Origin: Paenibacillus arenosi
Lineage (GTDB): Bacteria; Bacillota; Bacilli; Paenibacillales; Paenibacillaceae
Assembly (NCBI RefSeq): GCF_014841135.1
Contig: NZ_JACYTN010000032.1
Coordinates: 1 to 40,599 of the forward strand
Direction of reading: 5' to 3'
DNA length: 40,599 bases
Of this stretch, positions 34,565-40,599 are shown one piece after another; the first letter of the stretch is position 1, and the number at the start of each line of letters is the position of its first letter. Both the position numbers and the translations under genes were made by a program. The notes under the pieces were generated by a model. The model had not been told where the DNA came from and searched no databases. It saw nothing but the letters and a program-made list of their open reading frames with translations.

Positions 34565-34771
34565 TGAACAGGTAGCGACAGACCTTTCGATCTAGAGAAG
34601 AGATACTACAATAGGGCTACACTTCCTTGGCGTCCCTACAAACAGGAGCCGACCGTATGGCCTGAAGGACTCGTGCCAGGCAAAGGCGGGGAGTGTGGCT
34701 CGTTTATCTACGGAGAGATGGGAGTCACAAGGGCGATCTTCCTGTCGCTACCTAATTATCGCGCCCTATGA
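34565..34771 (+). other. GC-rich decayed coding-like stretch
   Basis: Within a gene-poor AT-rich spacer (34547-35408) this patch is noticeably more GC-rich and has a 68-codon frame without start codon (YYNRATLPWRPYKQEP, TVWPEGLVPGKGGECG, SFIYGEMGVTRAIF) ending TGA at 34769-34771. A second frame is also open. It looks like a piece of a foreign or lost gene; no family recognised. Confidence 0.3.
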
Positions 34772-34918
34772 ATGTTCGTCTCCTTCGTACAGTTCTAATG
34801 ATATCGTCTTGCTCTCGAACATAAAAAAAGACCGTTTACATTAATGGATACTGATGGTAAAATCAACATCATTACTTCATGTATAAACAACGGGTAATCA
34901 ATCACAGGGAGGGCGATA

Positions 34919-35151
34919 TTGAGTCACCATCTATTTCAAGTATGGGTGACATTAAATAGTAACGAAGACTAGCAGCCAGTTTATCGCACTTACATCTTCA
35001 AGAACAATCAAACTTCACAACCCTTTTACTCCATTCACTCCTACACAATTACCACTAAACCCCACAAAAGCTTGAAAACAATATCTATTTCTATTATCCT
35101 TACACTTACCTCAAAGACAGTTATGAAGCAGCTAAAAATGATTCACGTTAG
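34919..35151 (+). pseudogene. Small decayed gene with stop and frameshift
   Basis: GGGAGGGCGATA precedes a TTG at 34919 that opens a frame of 17 residues ending at TAG (34970-34972). The same frame continues as QPVYRTYIFKNNQTSQPFYS, and a shifted frame completes it with LENNIYFYYPYTYLKDSYEA to TAG at 35149-35151. The consistent aromatic, protein-like composition across the breaks suggests one short gene of about 75 codons inactivated by a nonsense change and a frameshift. No family recognised. Confidence 0.35.
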
Positions 35152-35408
35152 CACAGAAAATTGAAAAGTCTTTCGATACAACTGAATCTATACTAAGGGA
35201 TTCCTTCTTAAAATTGTTGCTCTCATGAAGGTTTTTTCTGTCATGCCTTTTCTGGCATACCAACTCTCATACATCTGAAATAATGCGCATCAAATGTGAC
35301 GTATGGATATCTATCATCTCTCTTATCAGATGAGTGTGTTCATTGTGCTGTGTATCGTTCACTTCAGCATCTTTAAAAGATGTGATTGACCAAATTAGGA
35401 GGGATACT

Positions 35409-36533
35409 ATGAACGTTTTATCAAAAAAAGCATTGTCATTGTTTTTGGTAGGTGCAATGAGTCTTTCATTTTGGGCTCCTATAAGTGAAGCAGCAGTTCC
35501 AGAAAAGAATCAATATTATAATGTTAAGTTAAAGGCTAATCTCAACACACAGTGGGATAATCCTAATTCAAGCCAATCTAATAACGCCGGCGTTAATCTA
35601 CACTATGCACATAATGGTGACAATCAAAAATACGTATTTTTCCCACTAGATGGAGGATTGTATGCTATTGTAAATAAAAGTAGTGGTAAAACTACTTCAT
35701 TTGCGAACTGGACCACAGAACAGTTGGTACAACATACTTGGACTGGCGACACTAGACAACAGTGGTATTTACGAAACCAAGGAAATGGTTATTATGAAAT
35801 TGTAAACCAAGAAAATGGAAAAGTCGCATCTTATGCAGTATATAATGGGGCAGAGTTTCTAGATCTGGATCATGCAAATTCTTCTGATCCCTATCGGGTA
35901 TTTCGACTTTCAGCAGCTAATACCAGCATTACGTTACCAACTTTGCCGGCAATAGGAACTAGACCGAGTGCTCCGGTTTATACAACAGGAAATGTCGATG
36001 AACAATTACCTGATACTTCAAGCTCTGCTGTAGTTGGAGCGACTTTATTACCATTTATCGTAGTACAGGATAACCAAGCGAGTGATTATACAAAAATAAA
36101 CACTTCACCTTACTATACTCTGGTGAAGGAGGAATACTGGGAGAAAACATTCTCAGCGGTTGTTCCGGCTGGACTTACTTATAATTATTCATTTACATCA
36201 GGCGTGAGTTCTGAGGATCAACGAACGTTGACGGATACACTTTCAATAACTGTCGGAGCGGATTTTGGGTTTGCATTTAAAGCAATAACAGCATCACTGA
36301 GAACCGAAATCACGAAATCATTACAAACATCCGTTAGTTCAACTACTAGCAGAGCAACGGAAGAAACCATTTCAAGTAGTGTAACAAATCCATCTGGGAT
36401 AACAACAGGGTATACAGGATATCAACTGGTAACAAAATATACGTTAAAGAGAGCAGATGGCACACTTGTTCAAGAACCTTGGATTATAAAAAACAACAAG
36501 ATAACAATCGCAAGAAAAAATCCTCCGCAATAA
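35409..36533 (+). CDS. Secreted ricin-type lectin with aerolysin-like domain, candidate toxin
   Basis: The 374-residue product has a signal peptide (about 1-28, cleavage near ISEAA), then a beta-trefoil region (35-168) with repeats FFPLDGGLYAIVNKSSGK, QWYLRNQGNGYYEIVNQENGK and FRLS, typical of RICIN-type carbohydrate-binding domains. The C-terminal domain (205-374) is beta-rich; its stretch 262-330 alternates Ser/Thr with hydrophobics (LTDTLSITVGADFGFAF; SVSSTTSRATEETISSSV), like the insertion loops of aerolysin-type beta-pore-forming toxins. The lectin plus pore layout parallels insecticidal binary-toxin components. Fold and toxicity are inferred. The ATG at 35409 follows TAGGAGGG; a longer frame to 35334 lacks this support. 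A terminator follows at 36553-36588. Confidence 0.75.
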   Translation: MNVLSKKALSLFLVGAMSLSFWAPISEAAVPEKNQYYNVKLKANLNTQWDNPNSSQSNNAGVNLHYAHNGDNQKYVFFPLDGGLYAIVNKSSGKTTSFANWTTEQLVQHTWTGDTRQQWYLRNQGNGYYEIVNQENGKVASYAVYNGAEFLDLDHANSSDPYRVFRLSAANTSITLPTLPAIGTRPSAPVYTTGNVDEQLPDTSSSAVVGATLLPFIVVQDNQASDYTKINTSPYYTLVKEEYWEKTFSAVVPAGLTYNYSFTSGVSSEDQRTLTDTLSITVGADFGFAFKAITASLRTEITKSLQTSVSSTTSRATEETISSSVTNPSGITTGYTGYQLVTKYTLKRADGTLVQEPWIIKNNKITIARKNPPQ

Positions 36534-36552
36534 TAATTGATAAGCTAATTGC

Positions 36553-36588
36553 AAAAACCGTTTCTCCATTAAGGGGAACGGTTTTTTA
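36553..36588 (+). terminator. Terminator of the lectin-toxin gene
   Basis: AAAAACCGTT (36553-36562) pairs with AACGGTTTTTT (36577-36587), ending in the T run. Confidence 0.85.
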
Positions 36589-36886
36589 TTTCAAATGAAA
36601 CAACAACCAAGTTAGAATTGCACGGTAGCCGATCAATTCTAAAGCGTAGATAGCAAAGTTACTTCCGTATTGACCTGAATCGGGGAAGCAGCAGTGGAAG
36701 TAGTAAGCCGCGCCAACCGAACTCTCCCAGCCCTCCAAGCAGATAGGTAGCGTAAGAGGCACAAGTGGCCACTTCCATCTTCTCCTGCTTGATGGATATA
36801 GATTGCGTATATGCACCAGCTGCATTATCAGTAGCGATAATAGGTGGGAACCCTGTAGGTTTAGCGGTAGCGAAATAGTAGAACAT
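36586..36886 (-). pseudogene. Remnant of a CPBP family membrane protease gene
   Basis: On the minus strand one frame contains LGEFGWRGLLLPLLLPRF, matching the first CPBP motif (usually EE.GWRG), and another frame then gives YALELIGYRAILTWLLFH, like the C-terminal helix of the same family. The parts between, including the histidine motifs, are missing, so a deletion and a frameshift have destroyed the gene. The N-terminal part is also not visible. An intact CPBP gene is located at 6239-7066, but the two are not obviously close copies. Confidence 0.55.
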
Positions 36887-36948
36887 CTGTCTGGGCTAGA
36901 TATCCACGCAAGAAACTTTCATGGGAGAACTGTTTCATTTAGCATTAT

Positions 36949-36998
36949 GTCATCAACTTCTTGCCATTTTCATTTGACAAGAAGTTGATGACTTTTCC
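36949..36998 (+). terminator. Strong hairpin terminator in spacer
   Basis: GTCATCAACTTCTTG (36949-36963) pairs perfectly with CAAGAAGTTGATGAC (36978-36992), followed by TTTTCC. No gene ends immediately before it on the plus strand; it may belong to a lost gene or serve leftward transcripts from 37140. Confidence 0.7.
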
Positions 36999-37139
36999 AT
37001 TTTTGATAAGAACATTAAGACATTACCTATTAGCACCGAGAACTACGTGTAAGGGTATGTCCGACTAAATGCTGGTTACATATGAGTTTAGCTAAACTTG
37101 AGGCACGTCTTTCTGCCCTTGAGTCCACCGAGTGTGGAA

Positions 37140-38300
37140 TTATTTTCGTAGTAAAATCACATCATCAAGTGAATCATCCGTATCTAAATATCGGGAATCG
37201 CTACCATGTATATATTTATTGAAAAAGTCCAGCAGCAGCGTATTCATAATCGTTTGCATCTTGTCGGGATCGATATCTCCAAGTACTTTGAATTCCACTT
37301 CTTTCTCATCAATCACGATCTTTTGTATTTCATTTTCAGCCATAATATCGGTGTAATCGGTAAAGTTATTATGCGTACTCTGTTTAACCGTTACCAAATA
37401 GGAATCATGTTCAGCATTTAAAAATGGAAAGGTGAGGTGGGGGCCCACCTGCATGCTGTCATGCTGCATCATTAGAGTTGGTTTCGAAAAAGGTTTCGAC
37501 CATTTCGAGTTATAATAGAAACCATCCAGATTGGCGCTCGCTTTGATGAGATCGCAACTATGTGTCAGCCCTAATGCAGCTGCCCCTCCATAGGACATGC
37601 CGAACGCACCAATCTTGTCTTTATCGATATGGTTGGACACCAAGTTCGCTCCTTGCTCGGTAGGATTCAACAGCATCTCAAGTGCAACCAAGCAGTCCTG
37701 CAACCAAACGTCCATATGAGCCAATATTCGGGGCTGGCTGTCCATCATTTCTTTATATTTCGTGTAGTGTTGTTCAAAGGTTGCATCAGTACCCTCTTTG
37801 GTGAGCCAAGTTGCATAATTAGGAAAGAGTTCCTTGTCATTTGAAAAGTCTACTAAAAAATCCGCCTGCATGTCCTTATCCATCGTGATCACTTCGCCAT
37901 TAGGCAGCTCATACGAACCTTCACCTTGATGGCCTATGCTCAAGACAATATACCCGTGAGATGCTAGTTCCTCGCATTGTACGGTATTCGCTTCAAGGTA
38001 CACACTGTATCCATGATTGAACAGCAGCAGTGGATGCTTGCCCTCGGATATAGGCGCATTCAAATATGAATTCGTTTCAATGCCCTCAGTCCCAGGGAGA
38101 ATCTGTTCACTTACATATTTTTTGAGTGTCCCTTCGTCTACTTGATTCGCCGGATAAAAACAAAGGCAGGGGATTAGCCGCTTTTTTTCGTCCTTTTCCT
38201 TCTGCGTATATTCAAACATCAAATGTATACAGCCAACTGCGTAACGGCCGCTAGGTTTTCTAAGTTTGTGTGCTGCTTTGAACTTCGGAATCATTAACAT
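37140..38300 (-). CDS. Alpha/beta hydrolase, PAF-acetylhydrolase/dienelactone hydrolase-like
   Basis: The 386-residue cytoplasmic protein resembles platelet-activating factor acetylhydrolase-like hydrolases: PLLLFNHGYSVYLEANT (oxyanion strand), GYIVLSIGHQGEGSYELP (the conserved H.G.S segment), the nucleophile in IGAFGMSYGGAAALGL, ASANLDGF with the acid residue, and HNNFTDY with a likely catalytic histidine. It may hydrolyse short acyl esters or lipids. The ATG at 38300 follows AAGGAG at eight bases; the longer in-frame opening to 38357 is not supported by a ribosome binding site. It stands alone. Confidence 0.82.
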   Translation of the reverse strand: MLMIPKFKAAHKLRKPSGRYAVGCIHLMFEYTQKEKDEKKRLIPCLCFYPANQVDEGTLKKYVSEQILPGTEGIETNSYLNAPISEGKHPLLLFNHGYSVYLEANTVQCEELASHGYIVLSIGHQGEGSYELPNGEVITMDKDMQADFLVDFSNDKELFPNYATWLTKEGTDATFEQHYTKYKEMMDSQPRILAHMDVWLQDCLVALEMLLNPTEQGANLVSNHIDKDKIGAFGMSYGGAAALGLTHSCDLIKASANLDGFYYNSKWSKPFSKPTLMMQHDSMQVGPHLTFPFLNAEHDSYLVTVKQSTHNNFTDYTDIMAENEIQKIVIDEKEVEFKVLGDIDPDKMQTIMNTLLLDFFNKYIHGSDSRYLDTDDSLDDVILLRK

Positions 38301-38599
38301 GCAAATCTCTCCTTCCAATTGGCTTGTGTTCAAAACTATCGTACAACATTGAAGCAAGTATTCGAAGGTTTTCGGAAAATTTCATTAAAAAGAACAGTAC
38401 AGCATGAAATCATAAATATAAAACAAGCAGGAAGTGGGACAGTGATAAAAAGCTGTCTAGTTCTACAGCATAAATAGAATATAAACTTACATCTTGGTTT
38501 TTCTTAAACACTATGATCAATTTCACTAGATTATTCGAAGATATCGGTAAAATATGATAGTATATCAATCTAGTTTAAAAGATATAAGGGGGTAATTGT

Positions 38600-39190
38600 A
38601 TGCAAATACTATTAATTAGGCACGGGGAATCGGAAGCAGATATTTTAAACATGCATGAAGGAAGAGCAGATTTTGAATTAACGGAAATGGGTAGAAGACA
38701 AGTGGGAGCTTTAGTACATAAAGTGAAAAATGACTTTCCCCCAGATTTTATCTGGGCAAGTACATTAAAGAGGGCGCGAGAAACTGCTGAAACATTAGCG
38801 GATGCTATTGGTTGTCCAGTGAAGTTTGAAGAAGAATTAATGGAGTTTAATAACGGTATACAGGCTGGCATGTCTTTTGAAGAAGCAAAAAAGCATCCTG
38901 TACCAAAATTTCTTCATGATCGTTTTGAAAATGGGGAATCATTTATAGAGTTTCGAATGAGAATTGAAACGATATTTTCTAAAATTGTGACAGAAAATAA
39001 GTATGAACGGATTGCGATTGTAGCTCATGGTGGAGTAATTATTAGTATATTACGCGCTTTTTTCCTAATGCCAATTAACATGGATTACTATTTTAAAATC
39101 GGGGATACAGGGATTAGTATGATTGAACTTACGGATAAAGAAAAAGTAATTCATTTTATCAACGATACGAATCACTTAGATTGTATATAG
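38600..39190 (+). CDS. Histidine phosphatase family protein
   Basis: The 196-residue protein belongs to the phosphoglycerate mutase-like histidine phosphatases. The phospho-accepting motif is LLIRHGESEAD (H8), the partner arginine is in WASTLKRARETAETLA, the acid is in FNNGIQAGMSFEEA, and the second histidine is in IVAHGGVIISI. Such broad phosphatases act on sugar phosphates or nucleotides; the exact substrate is unknown. GGGGGTAATT precedes the ATG at 38600. It is a single gene; the next gene follows 134 bases later. Confidence 0.9.
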   Translation: MQILLIRHGESEADILNMHEGRADFELTEMGRRQVGALVHKVKNDFPPDFIWASTLKRARETAETLADAIGCPVKFEEELMEFNNGIQAGMSFEEAKKHPVPKFLHDRFENGESFIEFRMRIETIFSKIVTENKYERIAIVAHGGVIISILRAFFLMPINMDYYFKIGDTGISMIELTDKEKVIHFINDTNHLDCI

Positions 39191-39324
39191 GTGAAAATCT
39201 CATTTTGTTTTCGACTGAAATAACAGGGTTTGTGTGTTGTAAAAAAAGTTGGTTTCAGGAAACAAATGTTTCGATATAATGAATTCATGGATAGTATATT
39301 TACAAAAGCAGGGAGGAGCCATCC

Positions 39325-40185
39325 ATGAGTTTCGAGCAAGAAATAAGGATATATAGAGAGAATCATCCTCAAAAAACAATGACTATTAACAATGTGCAGT
39401 TTCCGTACATGCTATCGGGAAAAGGGAAACATACCTTGGTACTGCTTGCTGGTGGAGGCGGTGTGTCGGAAGCATTTTTCAAACATGTGCAGGCTCTGGA
39501 GCCCCATTATCGAATATTGACCTTTGATTATCCTGCCGGATATCCGACAAGTGATAGTTTGGCCGATGCCATTGCCCAATTGATCCGGACTGAGGATTTA
39601 CGGAATGTTTATCTTGTGGGTCAATCTTTCGGAGGTATGCTCGCCCAATGCATAGCCAAGCATCACCCGGATGTTGTGTCCGGCTTGATTTTAAGCAATA
39701 CGGGTACGATTATGGCCAACATGTCGTCGGATGCGAGAAGCTTGATGAGATTGAAGAAGAAAAAGTTTAAAAAAGCAATGACCCTCGTTAGATGGTTGCC
39801 GTTTGGTTTGATTCGTTCCCTCATGTTAAAAAATGTGTTAAAAAATATGAAGAAGAATGACCCTAACGAAACTCTGTACGTCCATAACTTCTTCAAGTTC
39901 ATGTTTCTTCAGTTGAACCGAAAAAAAGAACTTCACATGTGCGCATTGATTCTTGATTTTATGGATACACAAACCTTCTCGAAGAGCGACTTTACCTATC
40001 TGGACGGTAAAATACTGCTGCTACAATCGATTGACGACGACACATTCGGTTCGGAGATACCGGATCTGCTGGTCGATCTAATGCCCAATCCACGCGTACA
40101 AAGAGATATGTCCGGAGGACATTTGCTCATATTGTTAAATTTCGAAGCATATATCGACGAGATCAAAGCTTTTGTAAGGGACTAA
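39325..40185 (+). CDS. Alpha/beta fold hydrolase
   Basis: The 286-residue protein has a canonical alpha/beta hydrolase core: LVLLAGGGGVSEAFFKHV (oxyanion loop), LVGQSFGGMLAQCIAKHHPD (nucleophile Ser), LILSNTGT, LLLQSIDDDTFGSEIPDLL (acid) and MSGGHLLILLNFEAYI (catalytic His). An extended basic segment (RLKKKKFKKAMT...MLKNVLKNMKK, about 142-176) lies in the lid position. Function unknown; esterase-like. AGGGAGGAG precedes the ATG at 39325. It is transcribed in line with the histidine phosphatase, but the spacing suggests a separate unit. Confidence 0.88.
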   Translation: MSFEQEIRIYRENHPQKTMTINNVQFPYMLSGKGKHTLVLLAGGGGVSEAFFKHVQALEPHYRILTFDYPAGYPTSDSLADAIAQLIRTEDLRNVYLVGQSFGGMLAQCIAKHHPDVVSGLILSNTGTIMANMSSDARSLMRLKKKKFKKAMTLVRWLPFGLIRSLMLKNVLKNMKKNDPNETLYVHNFFKFMFLQLNRKKELHMCALILDFMDTQTFSKSDFTYLDGKILLLQSIDDDTFGSEIPDLLVDLMPNPRVQRDMSGGHLLILLNFEAYIDEIKAFVRD

Positions 40186-40205
40186 GCACGAGAGCGGATA
40201 TGGTG

Positions 40206-40484
40206 TTAGCCTAAGGAAGTTCTGGAAGCAGCCATTGCATGTAAGGCGTTCTCAAAATAGCTATATACTTCATCTGCAATTCCCAGAAACTCTTCAACAG
40301 GTACATTACTATCCACGTAACAAGCATACAGATAATCAACTAAAGCGGAGTCAATCTCACAATAGTTTATTATGGCATTCTTCATCTTAATAATATCATC
40401 TTGCCATTCACCTTCATCTTCTAGAACCAAAGAGTATAATGCACGAATTAATCTCTTAGAGTAACCTTTAATATATTGGATCGG
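40206..40484 (-). CDS. Hypothetical protein, 5' end removed by an insertion element
   Basis: A minus-strand frame stays open from its TAA at 40206 up to an in-frame stop at 40485-40487, the point where the IS-like sequence begins; no ATG or ribosome binding site occurs near 40484. Its product (IKGYSKRLIRALYSLVLEDE, later VDYLYACYVDSNVPVEEF) is acidic and helical, and not recognised. The missing N terminus and the adjoining IS suggest that insertion or deletion truncated the gene, leaving its last 93 codons. An internal start at about 40430 is possible but has weak support. Confidence 0.55.
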   Translation of the reverse strand, partial: PIQYIKGYSKRLIRALYSLVLEDEGEWQDDIIKMKNAIINYCEIDSALVDYLYACYVDSNVPVEEFLGIADEVYSYFENALHAMAASRTSLG

Positions 40485-40599
40485 CTACACTTAGTTGGAC
40501 AATAAAAATAAGGGCTAGTAGAATGAAGAGAATAATACTAGGAGCGGATCTACTATGCCAAAACAAAGACGTACATTTACAGCAGAATTCAAAAGACAA
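40485..40599 (+). mobile_element. Left end of an IS3-type insertion sequence
   Basis: From about 40485 the sequence GGCTACACTTAGTTGGACAA and a following AT-rich leader lead to the start of a transposase frame at 40555. The TTGGACAA segment near the end and the MPKQRRTF transposase start are typical of IS3-family elements (IS150-like group). The rest is outside the window; the exact terminal base is uncertain. Confidence 0.7.
40555..40599 (+). CDS. IS3-family transposase orfA, N-terminal 15 codons
   Basis: The frame reads MPKQRRTFTAEFKRQ up to the window end, the usual beginning of IS3-family OrfA proteins, whose helix-turn-helix domain binds the element ends; OrfA is normally joined to the OrfB integrase domain by a frameshift. 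AGGAGCGG lies before the ATG at 40555. The call rests on only 15 residues but the pattern is distinctive. Confidence 0.8.
   Translation, partial: MPKQRRTFTAEFKRQ

Noticed and set aside
37082..37140. Plus-strand start MSLAKLEARLSALES resembling the N terminus of NTF2-like (SnoaL) proteins
   Set aside because: Only about 15 residues before it runs antisense into the hydrolase gene; too short to call, though it could be a scar.
1..40599. CRISPR arrays, tRNA or rRNA genes, prophage structural genes, replication origins
   Set aside because: No regularly spaced direct repeats, cloverleaf sequences, rRNA-like blocks or phage genes were seen while reading the window.

Overview
The window looks like a chromosomal stretch from a low-to-mid GC Gram-positive of the order Bacillales, most likely a Paenibacillus or close relative. 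The support is strong GGAGG-type ribosome binding sites with ATG/GTG/TTG starts, a PyrR-type attenuator, a ZTP riboswitch with an intrinsic terminator, SecA2, HxlR and copper-amine-oxidase-type stalk proteins, and many accessory genes in short units. Genus is inferred from general familiarity, not from a search.

Layout. 1-122 is the 3' end of a group II intron (domains V and VI). 335-1896 holds leftward grpB-family and nitronate monooxygenase genes. 2476-3378 is a prenyltransferase/squalene-cyclase-like helical-toroid protein. 3573-5726 is a leftward arginase-ornithine aminotransferase pair (rocF-rocD, arginine to glutamate semialdehyde). 6239-7066 is a CPBP-type membrane protease homologue. 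7164-12350 is a tight five-gene operon with its own promoter: an LRR protein, an ATP-grasp protein, an alkaline-phosphatase/sulfatase-fold protein and two radical SAM proteins. It matches the uncharacterised STM4015-STM4014-STM4013-STM4012-STM4011 families named after Salmonella loci and is the best candidate here for an undescribed pathway. A small secreted protein follows.

13074-14394 is purT under a ZTP riboswitch. 14671-16840 is a patch of unknown, LRR and broken SMI1/KNR4-type genes that resembles an immunity-gene cluster. 16960-19729 is codB-codA behind a PyrR-type attenuator, so purine and pyrimidine salvage/synthesis genes each carry an RNA switch. 20190-22476 is a flavoprotein plus EamA exporter pair. 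22866-25141 is secA2 broken by a frameshift. 25318-25878 is a TetR regulator.

26246-27702 has a leader with a possible short peptide ORF and three consecutive terminator hairpins, then a 48-codon remnant of rsgA overlapping an APH-fold phosphotransferase gene. This looks like an antibiotic- or ribosome-responsive attenuator now serving a replaced downstream gene. 27818-34546 contains a small membrane protein, DNA alkylation repair and DinB proteins, an orphan EutQ-like cupin, a stalk-domain secreted protein, a cysteine hydrolase homologue with altered active-site residues, and a divergent flavin reductase / HxlR-hydrolase pair sharing a 24-bp near-perfect palindrome.

34547-35408 is gene-poor with two decayed coding stretches. 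35409-36533 encodes a secreted beta-trefoil lectin joined to a serine/threonine-rich beta domain, a candidate pore-forming toxin. The right end has a broken CPBP gene, a PAF-acetylhydrolase-like hydrolase, a histidine phosphatase, another alpha/beta hydrolase, and an unknown gene whose 5' end is cut by the start of an IS3-type element that runs off the window. Remnants, an intron, an IS and broken genes indicate a plastic accessory region.
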